From Rhizobium sp. Root274 (GTDB lineage: Bacteria; Pseudomonadota; Alphaproteobacteria; Rhizobiales; Rhizobiaceae), in contig NZ_LMJE01000007.1 of assembly GCF_001429245.1 (NCBI RefSeq), positions 721,127 to 785,126 of the forward strand: a DNA stretch of 64,000 nt, written 5' to 3'. The position numbers and the translations under genes are program-made. Shown in pieces: positions 7,048-14,680 of the stretch; position 1 is the stretch's first letter; each line of letters opens with the position of its first letter. Below the pieces are notes generated by a model. That model was not told the origin of the DNA. It worked only from the letters and a program-made list of their open reading frames with translations, and searched no databases.

Positions 7048-8215
7048 ATATACCCTACTGTTCGGAATGGGATTTATGGCCGCGGCGCTCCTGGCGATGC
7101 TGCTGGCGCCCGCGATCCATCGCCGCGTCGTCCATTATACGGAGAACCGTCTGAAGGCGACGATGCCGCTGAGCCCTCAGGAAATCCGTGCCCAGAAGGA
7201 CATGGTGCGCGCGCTCTACGCCGCTGAAAACGCCAAGACCCAGCACGAGCTCACCCGTGAGCGCGAAAAGGCAATCGCGCTTCGGCTGCAGAACGAGACG
7301 CTTGCAGCGGAGGCTGGTCGCCTGGTCGCCGAAAACCAGGATCTGCACACCCAGATCAACGAAATGAGCACGGAAGCCGCCGATTTGCGCTCCGGCCTCC
7401 GCCGCGCTGACCTCGACGTCGCGACCGTCCGCGAAACGCTGCGACGGGTCGAAATCGCGACCGCCGCCAAGGATGTCGAGCTCGAAGACCGCGCACATCG
7501 GATCGGCCGGCTGGTGAGCGACATCGATCACATGCGCATCGAAGCCATGAGCCGCGACACCGAAATCGACACGCTGAAGACGCGTATCCAGTTCATGCGC
7601 GATGAACGCGAGGACCTGCGCCGCGAGAACAAGCTGCTCGTCAAACGCGCCAAGGACGCCGAAATCCGCTTGGCACAAGAAGAGCACAAGGTGCTGAGGC
7701 TTGAAGACAGCCTCGCTCGCGACGCCGCCGACCGGGCCGATACCGGCTCCGCTCTGGAGCGCCGGCAGCGTGAACTGGCAGACCTCAAGGCGAAGCTGAA
7801 GACCGCCAATGCGCAACTCAGAACGGCCCAGCGCAGCCTCAAGCAGGCGGGCCTGCCTCTGCCCGACATGACGGAGGACACCATGCCCGACGATCCGACG
7901 CCCGCTCCGCGCCTCAGCCCGGACCTTCTCGAAAGCGATATCCGCCATCGCCAGACGGCCCTGACCGAGCGGCTGCTGAAGGCAACCTCCTCCGCCGAAG
8001 ACGATGAGCTGCGCGAAGAATTGGGCGACATCGCCGCCAAGATGATCCTGCTGACCTCCATGCGCGAAGGCTCCAGCGAAGGCGCAAGTCCGCTGGGCGA
8101 CCTGATCGCTCAGCCGGCGCGCGCCCCGAATGCCCCGCGCAGCCTTGTCGATCGCGTGATGGCGCTGGATCACTCTGTCGGCAGAACGGCCAGCCAGCCC
8201 TCCCCGGCAGAATAG
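7040..8215 (+). CDS. Membrane-anchored coiled-coil protein, function unknown
   Basis: A 391-aa protein. Residues ~3-24 form one hydrophobic segment (LLFGMGFMAAALLAMLLA), with the rest presumably cytoplasmic. Residues ~45-280 are an almost unbroken coiled coil rich in Arg, Glu, Leu and Ala; a Pro-rich linker follows, then a C-terminal helical piece. The shape recalls RmuC-, DivIVA- or EzrA-like scaffold proteins but no nuclease or known domain is visible. The start is GTG at 7040, with no ribosome site of its own but overlapping a well-placed 17-codon leader ORF. It follows eipA by 158 bases on the same strand. I do not recognise a named family. Confidence 0.7.
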   Translation: MIEYTLLFGMGFMAAALLAMLLAPAIHRRVVHYTENRLKATMPLSPQEIRAQKDMVRALYAAENAKTQHELTREREKAIALRLQNETLAAEAGRLVAENQDLHTQINEMSTEAADLRSGLRRADLDVATVRETLRRVEIATAAKDVELEDRAHRIGRLVSDIDHMRIEAMSRDTEIDTLKTRIQFMRDEREDLRRENKLLVKRAKDAEIRLAQEEHKVLRLEDSLARDAADRADTGSALERRQRELADLKAKLKTANAQLRTAQRSLKQAGLPLPDMTEDTMPDDPTPAPRLSPDLLESDIRHRQTALTERLLKATSSAEDDELREELGDIAAKMILLTSMREGSSEGASPLGDLIAQPARAPNAPRSLVDRVMALDHSVGRTASQPSPAE

Positions 8216-8223
8216 TCGCTGAA

Positions 8224-9057
8224 TTAGCCAAGCCGCCCCATGGCACGCGCAATCGCGTATAGCGCGATCCCGCTTGCCGTCCCGACATTGAGGCTGTCCA
8301 GTCCCGGTGCCTGTGCGATCCGGGCCGAGCGGAAGCGGTTGAGGATCACCTCCGGCAGCCCCTCGCCTTCCGTTCCCATGACCAGCGCCACGCGACGCCC
8401 CGGCGCGATTCCACCGATCTCGACCTTGCCCGCCGGCGACAGCGCCCAGATTTCAAATCCCGCAGACGCCAATACGCCCAGCAGTTCCTCCGCAGATCCC
8501 TGCCGCCCATAGGGCATGGTCAACACGGAACCGACGGAGACACGGAGCGCCTTGCGATAAAGCGGATCGCAGCAGGTCTCGTCGAGCAATACCGCATCGG
8601 CGGTGAAGCCAGCGGCGTTGCGAAACAGCGAGCCGATGTTGTCGTGGTTGGAAATGCCGCAGCCGACCAGCACCAGCGCGTCGTCTGGCAGCGCGGCAAT
8701 TCGCTCTGCCATATCAGGCGGCGGCAAGCGCCGTCCAAGCGCCAGCACCCCGCGATGAAGGTGAAAACCGGCAATGGCATCGAGGACCGCCGCTTCCGCG
8801 ACGTAAACAGGGATGTCGGCGGGAAAGCGCTCAAGCAGTTCGGAAAGCCCGGCGAGCCGGTTCTTGAGGATCAGCAGCTTTTCCGCGATGATATCACCGC
8901 CCGCCGCATGCGCCTTCGCCAGCATCGACAGCACCACCGTGCCCTCGGCGATAAACTGCCCCTGGCGTCCGGTCAGATCTCGCTCGCGGATTGCGGTGAA
9001 TTCGGCAATCCGCGGATCGGCGGGATCGGTGATCTCGATCGGGGTCCCGCCGGCCAT
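8224..9057 (-). CDS. TrmH/SpoU-family RNA 2'-O-methyltransferase
   Basis: A 277-aa protein. The SPOUT (knotted) catalytic domain fills the C-terminal ~160 residues with its three motifs: NHDNIGSLFRNAAGF, LVMGTEGEGLP and LDSLNVGTASGIALY. The N-terminal ~100 residues look like the L30e-like substrate-binding domain of this family. The reaction is SAM-dependent ribose 2'-O-methylation of rRNA or tRNA; which nucleotide is not predictable. Its ATG is only 6 bases after the stop of the DUF6476 gene, so the two are probably co-transcribed and translationally coupled. Convergent with the coiled-coil gene. Confidence 0.88.
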   Translation of the reverse strand: MAGGTPIEITDPADPRIAEFTAIRERDLTGRQGQFIAEGTVVLSMLAKAHAAGGDIIAEKLLILKNRLAGLSELLERFPADIPVYVAEAAVLDAIAGFHLHRGVLALGRRLPPPDMAERIAALPDDALVLVGCGISNHDNIGSLFRNAAGFTADAVLLDETCCDPLYRKALRVSVGSVLTMPYGRQGSAEELLGVLASAGFEIWALSPAGKVEIGGIAPGRRVALVMGTEGEGLPEVILNRFRSARIAQAPGLDSLNVGTASGIALYAIARAMGRLG

Positions 9058-9063
9058 GGAGAG

Positions 9064-9453
9064 TTACTTTTCCGACAGCGTGACGTCGGCGATGATGCGG
9101 CCGAGGGTCAGATCATAGACGAGGGTCTTCTTGACACCTCCAGCCTCGCCGAGGATCAGCATCTGGCTGCCAGAGAGCGAGGTCGAGAGAACCCGGAAGC
9201 CGGCCGGCAGATCGGCCGTCAGCGACAGAGGCTGGCCTGAGGGAACGGCAAAGGGCTGTGCTACGGTCGCAGTGGCTGGCACGGAGCGCCCGTCATCCCG
9301 CGTCAGCTTGTAGCCGATGGCCACCAGCACCGCGAGGAACAGCACCGCCATGATGCCGCCGGAGACCAGCTGCAGCTTGATCATCTTGCGGCGCACGTTT
9401 TCCATCGCGGGATCTAGCGGCTTTTCGTCCTGTTCGTCGTCGAGATGGGTCAT
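9064..9453 (-). CDS. DUF6476-type small membrane protein
   Basis: A 129-aa protein with an acidic N-terminus, one membrane segment at residues ~31-53 (GGIMAVLFLAVLVAIGYKL) and a ~70-residue periplasmic beta-rich domain. In alphaproteobacteria such proteins sit beside the RluD-type pseudouridine synthase, as here (divergent, 164 bases). Function unknown; the DUF number is recalled from context and should be checked. Confidence 0.65.
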   Translation of the reverse strand: MTHLDDEQDEKPLDPAMENVRRKMIKLQLVSGGIMAVLFLAVLVAIGYKLTRDDGRSVPATATVAQPFAVPSGQPLSLTADLPAGFRVLSTSLSGSQMLILGEAGGVKKTLVYDLTLGRIIADVTLSEK

Positions 9454-9617
9454 GGTCGCGGTCGGTCCTTAAAAAGCTTTACGGTCGTATCCGCAGTGTC
9501 CCTCGCGGGACACCGGGAGCGAAATCATCCGGCAATCGATTGTCGAAAGCGCCGGTCTGTGCCACATGGCAGGAAAACCGGGCCGCACCGTCGGTCGAAG
9601 AAAGACGGGATGACACG

Positions 9618-10646
9618 ATGACCGCCCCCTTTACCGAAAGCACTGCTGCAAGAAAAGAGCTGATTGCCGACGCGGATGCCGCAGGTCGGATCGACGCCTG
9701 GCTTACGGCAGCGCTCGGAGCGGAGTTTTCCCGCAATCGTGTGAAGGCACTGATCGAACAAGGGGCAGTTCACGTCAACGGCGTGCTGCTGGATTCGCCC
9801 AACCGCAAGATCAAGACCGGCGACAGCGTCATTATCGACCTGCCGGCGCCGGAGGACCCGCAGCCGAAGGGCGAGAACATCCCGCTCGACGTGCTCTACG
9901 AGGACAAAGACCTGATTGTCATCGCCAAGCCGCCAGGCCTCGTTGTCCATCCGGGTGCGGGCAACTGGCATGGCACGCTCGTCAACGCGCTGATCTATCA
10001 CTGCGGCGACAGCTTGTCCGGCATCGGAGGCGTCAAGCGCCCGGGCATTGTCCACCGGCTCGACAAGGACACATCAGGCGTCATGGTCGTCGCCAAGAAC
10101 GACATCGCCCACCGGCACCTCGCAGACCAGTTTGCCGACCATGGCCGCACCGGCCCGCTGGAGCGCGCTTACCGCGCCGTAGTCTGGGGTCGCCCGCGCA
10201 CGCTTGCCGGCACGATCGACGCGGCCCTTGGCCGCTCCGGCGCCGACCGTACCAAGCGCACCGTAAAACGTGAGGACACCGACGACGCCCGCGAGGCGAT
10301 CACCCATTACACTGTGCTGGAGCGCTACGGCGAAAAGCCTGACGCCACCTGCCTCGCCTCGCTGGTCGAGTGCCGCCTGGAAACCGGCCGCACCCACCAG
10401 ATTCGCGTCCATATGGCCCATATCGGCAACCCGCTGGTCGGCGACCAGGAATACGGGGCAGCGTTCAAGACCAAGGCCAATCTCCTGCCCGAAGACGCCA
10501 AGCGCGCCGTCAACAAGTTCCACCGCCAGGCGCTTCATGCCTACCTGCTGGCCTTCGAGCATCCGACGACCGGCAAGACCATGCGCTTCGAAGCGCCGAT
10601 CCCGGCCGACCTGCAAAAGGTGATCGACGCGCTGAAGGCGATCTGA
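9618..10646 (+). CDS. rluD: Large-subunit pseudouridine synthase, RluA/RluD family
   Basis: A 342-aa protein. Residues ~18-75 are an S4 RNA-binding domain (RIDAWLTAALGAEFSRNRVK); the catalytic domain follows with HRLDKDTSGVMVVAK (catalytic Asp149) and the closing motif RTHQIRVHMAHIGNPLVGD. The enzyme isomerises specific uridines; RluD acts on helix 69 of 23S rRNA, where it matters for ribosome assembly. S4 domain plus length fit RluD better than RluA. ATG at 9618 was chosen over an upstream ATG because the added 26 residues precede the conserved region and lie in the divergent promoter gap. Exact target within the family is inferred. Confidence 0.88.
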   Translation: MTAPFTESTAARKELIADADAAGRIDAWLTAALGAEFSRNRVKALIEQGAVHVNGVLLDSPNRKIKTGDSVIIDLPAPEDPQPKGENIPLDVLYEDKDLIVIAKPPGLVVHPGAGNWHGTLVNALIYHCGDSLSGIGGVKRPGIVHRLDKDTSGVMVVAKNDIAHRHLADQFADHGRTGPLERAYRAVVWGRPRTLAGTIDAALGRSGADRTKRTVKREDTDDAREAITHYTVLERYGEKPDATCLASLVECRLETGRTHQIRVHMAHIGNPLVGDQEYGAAFKTKANLLPEDAKRAVNKFHRQALHAYLLAFEHPTTGKTMRFEAPIPADLQKVIDALKAI

Positions 10647-10662
10647 GGCAGTCCTTGGCCAT

Positions 10663-11547
10663 TCAGCGGTCAAACGGCAGCGCGACCTGTGGGACCGGGG
10701 CACGGTTCGCCATCAGCACATGACCGGTGACGGCGGCAAGAACGACCACGCCGCCGATCAAGGTGGCCGGAGCCGGCAGATCGCCAACCACCAGCCAGAC
10801 CCAGAAAGGCGCAAGCGGCGCATCGAGCGCGCCGATCAGCGCCGATTCCACCGGCGGCACATCGCGGGCCCCGATGGTCAGCAGCAGGAAGCCGAGCGAA
10901 AAGGCGAAAACGCCAAAGCCGAGCACCACGGAAAGGTCATGGGCAGAGGCCGCAAACGGCGTCGCAAAGGGCAGAGCGACCGCCGCACTCAGGAAGCAGG
11001 ATACGACCGTACAGGGCAGCGCGGGTTTGTCCGGATGCCGGCGAATGAGCACCGTCCACAACGCCACCATGCCGGTCATGGCAAAGGCAAGCAGATCGCC
11101 GAGAAGCGCGCCCTCCTCGCCGCTGCCGATCATGATCGCAACGCCGACCATCGCAACACCGCTCGCAATCAATGCCACGCGTCCCGGCCGCTCGCCGAGC
11201 AGCAGGAAGCCCAGCCCCGCCGCGAGAAACGGGCAGGTAGCAAAGATGATCGCCACATGCGCCACTGAAGTTGTGTAAAGCGCGCCGATGAACAGGACGG
11301 CACAGGCCGACGAAGTCGCACCGATGAGCAGTCCGGACCAGCCGAGCCGGACAAACTCCGCCACAACCCGACCGCGGGCAGTGACGAGGAGGCAGACAAA
11401 CAGAAACAGACCAGCGATCACCCCCCGCAGGAAGAGCAGCGTCGGCCCATCGATCGACACCAGCCGCGTCATCAACCCCGCCGTCGATAGCGCAACCGTC
11501 GCGGTCGTGACGGCAACCAGCCCTCGGGAATAGGACGACATGGCCAT
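10663..11547 (-). CDS. DMT-superfamily transporter (EamA)
   Basis: A 294-aa integral membrane protein with about ten hydrophobic segments in two EamA repeats; FLRGVIAGLFLFVCLL and the closing PATLIGGVVVLAAVTGHVL are typical. EamA proteins export metabolites such as amino acids; the substrate is not readable. It is convergent with rluD (16 bases apart) and divergent from rpoH. The ATG at 11547 has an AGAGGTG site; a second ATG two codons on is equally possible. Confidence 0.85.
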   Translation of the reverse strand: MAMSSYSRGLVAVTTATVALSTAGLMTRLVSIDGPTLLFLRGVIAGLFLFVCLLVTARGRVVAEFVRLGWSGLLIGATSSACAVLFIGALYTTSVAHVAIIFATCPFLAAGLGFLLLGERPGRVALIASGVAMVGVAIMIGSGEEGALLGDLLAFAMTGMVALWTVLIRRHPDKPALPCTVVSCFLSAAVALPFATPFAASAHDLSVVLGFGVFAFSLGFLLLTIGARDVPPVESALIGALDAPLAPFWVWLVVGDLPAPATLIGGVVVLAAVTGHVLMANRAPVPQVALPFDR

Positions 11548-11693
11548 GAGGCACCTCTGAAAGACAGAAACAAATGTCGCTGCTATAGCAGACCGCAACT
11601 GCCACCGTGAGGTCATCAGACGACGGCGTTTGGTGGCTTTCGATTATCCCGAATATCGAACACTCCGTCACGCTCTCGTGAGGGAACGCAAAT

Positions 11694-11722
11694 CTTGTAT
11701 CGCCGTTTTGCCATACTTATCT
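11694..11722 (+). promoter_or_regulatory. RpoH-type (heat-shock) promoter of rpoH
   Basis: CTTG at 11694-11697, 18-base spacer, CTTATCT at 11716-11722. This matches the alphaproteobacterial sigma-32 pattern CTTG-N17/18-CYTATNT. Transcription would start near 11729 and give an ~80-base leader before the rpoH start. Autoregulation of rpoH is known in Caulobacter; here it is inferred from the motif. Confidence 0.5.
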
Positions 11723-11808
11723 GTCATACGGATTTCTGTGGGATAGAGAGATCCACGGAGATGGGACTCGCCGGTTTCAGGGAGTCCACGAAGAAAGAGG
11801 GGTGCTAT

Positions 11809-12711
11809 ATGGCCCGCAACAGTCTGCCTTCCATCACGGCCGGTGAAGCCGGCCTCAATCGCTACCTGGACGAGATCCGCAAGTTCCCCATGCTGGAACC
11901 CCAGGAAGAATACATGCTGGCCAAGCGCTATGCCGAACACGGCGACCGCGACGCTGCCCACCGCATGGTGACGAGCCATCTGCGCCTCGTGGCGAAGATT
12001 GCCATGGGTTATCGCGGCTACGGCCTGCCGATCGGCGAAGTCGTTTCGGAGGGCAATGTCGGCCTGATGCAGGCCGTCAAGAAATTCGACCCGGAACGCG
12101 GCTTCCGCCTGGCGACCTATGCCATGTGGTGGATCAAGGCTTCGATCCAGGAATACATCCTGCGCTCTTGGTCGCTGGTGAAGATGGGAACGACCGCCAA
12201 CCAGAAACGCCTGTTCTTCAACCTGCGTCGCCTCAAGGGCAAGATCCAGGCGATCGAGGAAGGCGACCTGAAGCCTGATCAGGTGGCCGAGATCGCAACC
12301 AAGCTGAACGTCTCGGAGGAGGAGGTCATTTCGATGAACCGCCGCCTCTCCGGCGACGCATCGCTGAACGCGCCCTTGCGTGCTGCCGAGGGCGAAAGCG
12401 GTCAGTGGCAGGATTGGCTGGTCGACGACCACGAAAGCCAGGAAGCCGTGCTCATCGAGCAGGACGAGCTTGAAACCCGCCGCCGCATGCTGCAGCGGGC
12501 GATGAGCGTCCTCAACGAGCGCGAACGCCGCATCTTCCAGGCCCGCCGCCTTGCCGAAGATCCGGTCACGCTGGAAGAGCTCTCTGCCGAGTTCGACATC
12601 AGCCGCGAACGTGTGCGCCAGATCGAGGTGCGTGCGTTTGAGAAGGTCCAGGAAGCCGTTCAGAAGGACGCGCTGGAACGGGCCAAGGCGCTGAGGGTCG
12701 TCGAGGCATAA
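11809..12711 (+). CDS. rpoH: RNA polymerase sigma factor RpoH (sigma-32)
   Basis: A 300-aa sigma-70-family factor. Region 2 has YRGYGLPIGEVVSEGNVGLM and FDPERGFRLATYAMWWIKAS; the RpoH box, specific to heat-shock sigma factors, is QKRLFFNLR near residue 130; region 4 ends SRERVRQIEVRAFEKVQ. It directs transcription of chaperone and protease genes. The ATG at 11809 follows AAGAAAGAGGGG; upstream in-frame ATGs lack a site. Rhizobia usually carry two rpoH genes; N-terminus and length look like RpoH1, but this cannot be settled from one copy. A hairpin terminator follows. Confidence 0.95.
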   Translation: MARNSLPSITAGEAGLNRYLDEIRKFPMLEPQEEYMLAKRYAEHGDRDAAHRMVTSHLRLVAKIAMGYRGYGLPIGEVVSEGNVGLMQAVKKFDPERGFRLATYAMWWIKASIQEYILRSWSLVKMGTTANQKRLFFNLRRLKGKIQAIEEGDLKPDQVAEIATKLNVSEEEVISMNRRLSGDASLNAPLRAAEGESGQWQDWLVDDHESQEAVLIEQDELETRRRMLQRAMSVLNERERRIFQARRLAEDPVTLEELSAEFDISRERVRQIEVRAFEKVQEAVQKDALERAKALRVVEA

Positions 12712-12741
12712 CGCACTTGATACGCTTTGCTACACAGTCTG

Positions 12742-12769
12742 AAACCGCCCGAGAGATCGGGCGGTTTTT
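12742..12769 (+). terminator. Rho-independent terminator of rpoH
   Basis: Stem ACCGCCCG / CGGGCGGT with a 6-base loop, followed by TTTT, 30 bases after the rpoH stop. Confidence 0.88.
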
Positions 12770-12791
12770 CGTTTCCCGAACACCTTCGCGC

Positions 12792-13586
12792 CTATTCCGT
12801 CGCCAGTTGCTGACGCGAAAAGAGAAAGAGCCCCAGCGCAAACAGGATGACACTCCAGCCGACGAGGATCAGGAGCCCGGTCACGCCCGCCATCGGCGAC
12901 GCACCGGCAAGGATCCAATCCCGCAACCACCCGGCCGCATAACTGGGGAGCGGCAGCCGGTCGGCATCCGCCCCGAGATAGAGTTGCAGGACCGTCGATC
13001 CGATTGCCAGCAAGAACGCCGGGATCACGGCAGCGATCATCGAGCGGAAGACGACGACGAGCGCTGCCACGAAAGCGGCGAGTACCGTCAGTTCCAGAAG
13101 AGCACAGAGAAAAGCGGCAACCAGCGTCAGGAAGGAATTGCCGGACAGCACAACAGCACCAGCGCCCTGATCTTTGACAAGAGAGAAGGCGAGATTGAGC
13201 GCCATGTCGCCGAATGCCGCCAGCAGCAACCCGAGTGCAAGCCACGCCGTGCAGGTCAGGAACTTCGCCGTAAACAACGACGCCCGACCGTGCCGCGGGA
13301 CCAGAAGCCGCCACGTCGCCTGGCAATAATCGAGAAAGAACACCGAACCGATGCCGATGGCATAGATCAGTTGGCCGATCGAGTTACCGGACAGGCTGAG
13401 GCTCTTGGCGGCCGAGAGGAAAAGGTCGATATCTCCGCTGGCTTGCCGCCCCATGCGGACAAACAGCAGCCCCTCGATGATTAGCTTGAACACCAGCGCC
13501 ACGATCGGCACGGCCAGGAAACCCCAGAAGAGGGTCGAGGGCTGGCGGCGAAGCTTCAGCATCTCACTGGACAACAGCGCTCTCAT
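12792..13586 (-). CDS. ABC-2 type exporter permease
   Basis: A 264-aa membrane protein beginning MRALLSSEMLKLRRQPSTLF, the standard cytoplasmic start of ABC-2 permeases, with about six hydrophobic segments. Its ATG overlaps the stop of the ATPase gene (ATGA), so the pair is translationally coupled. Together they form a BcrAB/NatAB-like exporter whose substrate is unknown. Confidence 0.85.
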   Translation of the reverse strand: MRALLSSEMLKLRRQPSTLFWGFLAVPIVALVFKLIIEGLLFVRMGRQASGDIDLFLSAAKSLSLSGNSIGQLIYAIGIGSVFFLDYCQATWRLLVPRHGRASLFTAKFLTCTAWLALGLLLAAFGDMALNLAFSLVKDQGAGAVVLSGNSFLTLVAAFLCALLELTVLAAFVAALVVVFRSMIAAVIPAFLLAIGSTVLQLYLGADADRLPLPSYAAGWLRDWILAGASPMAGVTGLLILVGWSVILFALGLFLFSRQQLATE

Positions 13587-14527
13587 CGGCCGGTCTCCCG
13601 CGTCTGCGACAGGAAGACGGTTTCGAGATCCGGCTTCACCCATTTCGCCTCATGGATGCGCATGCCTGCAGCCGCTAGCGACGCGATCAGATCGGGCACC
13701 CGCTCTCTGTCGATCCGCACGTAAATGCCGCCATCGCCCGCCTCCGCCTGTGCGTCAAGCCGTTGGAGCAGCACATCGGGCGTGTCCACCGAGATCCAGA
13801 AGCGCCCGTCCCGGTCCAGAAGGTCGGCGACGGCACCTTCTGCCACCAGCCGCCCATGCTGCAGGATCGCCACGCGGTCGCAGACCCGTTGTACTTCGTC
13901 CAGGAGATGGCTGGATAGGAGCACAGTCAGGCCGTCGCGATGGGCAAGCTCACCGATCAGCGCACGCATTTCGAGAATCCCGTCCGGATCGAGCCCATTG
14001 GTCGGCTCATCGAGGATGATAGCCTCCGGCTGCCCTATCAGCGCGCAACCAATGCCGAGACGTTGCTTCATACCAAGAGAAAAGCCGGAAACAGCCTTGT
14101 CTGCCGCCTTTTCCAGACCGACACGCCGCAGGATCCGTTCGACGAGCGGCAACGTGTTCGTAAAACGGGCGAGCATCTGCAGATGCTCACGGGCACTGAG
14201 GAAAGGATAGAAGCTCGGCGTTTCGATCAGCATGCCGAGACGGCGGCGATTGGCAGCGCCTGCCGCCTCCCCGAAGATCCGCACCTCACCCCGATCCGGC
14301 GTTAAAAGTCCCGCAAGGATCCTGAGCAGCGTACTCTTGCCGGCACCATTCGGCCCAAGCAGACCGTAAACCGCACCCTTGGGCACGGCGAGGCTCAGTC
14401 CGTCCAGCGCCTGCACGGAGGCGCCGCTCCGCCCGAACCGCTTTTCGACGGAGACGAAGGCAATGGCCGGATCTGGAGCCGGATGATCCGCCGGACGTTC
14501 GCGCATATCTCCGGCAATCGATGTCAT
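13583..14527 (-). CDS. ABC exporter ATP-binding protein (BcrA/CcmA type)
   Basis: A 314-aa ATPase. Walker A GLLGPNGAGKST (near residue 55-66), signature FSLGMKQRLGIG, Walker B AIILDEPTNGLD and the H-loop SSHLLDE are all intact. After residue ~235 comes the ~80-residue C-terminal domain common in drug/peptide exporters of the BcrA class. Likely a homodimer that energises the downstream permease. Exported substrate (lantibiotic, drug or lipid) cannot be told from sequence. No two-component system is adjacent. Confidence 0.87.
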   Translation of the reverse strand: MTSIAGDMRERPADHPAPDPAIAFVSVEKRFGRSGASVQALDGLSLAVPKGAVYGLLGPNGAGKSTLLRILAGLLTPDRGEVRIFGEAAGAANRRRLGMLIETPSFYPFLSAREHLQMLARFTNTLPLVERILRRVGLEKAADKAVSGFSLGMKQRLGIGCALIGQPEAIILDEPTNGLDPDGILEMRALIGELAHRDGLTVLLSSHLLDEVQRVCDRVAILQHGRLVAEGAVADLLDRDGRFWISVDTPDVLLQRLDAQAEAGDGGIYVRIDRERVPDLIASLAAAGMRIHEAKWVKPDLETVFLSQTRETGR

Positions 14528-14626
14528 CGGCTCTCTCCTTTAGCCAGCCTCAGGCCCGGAAATCGAGCGCGAGCAGGACGCGGTCTTGTCGCCTCGGGCC
14601 GGGGCATCTCAGCCCCCGTCCAAACA

Positions 14627-14659
14627 AAAAATCCGCCGAAATGTCTCTCGGCGGATTTT
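14627..14659 (-). terminator. Rho-independent terminator of the 844-aa membrane protein gene
   Basis: Stem AAAATCCGCCGA / TCGGCGGATTTT with an 8-base loop, starting 21 bases after the minus-strand stop at 14681; on the minus strand it is followed by T-rich sequence. Confidence 0.82.
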
Positions 14660-14680
14660 GAGAATTCTGGAACCGATCAC

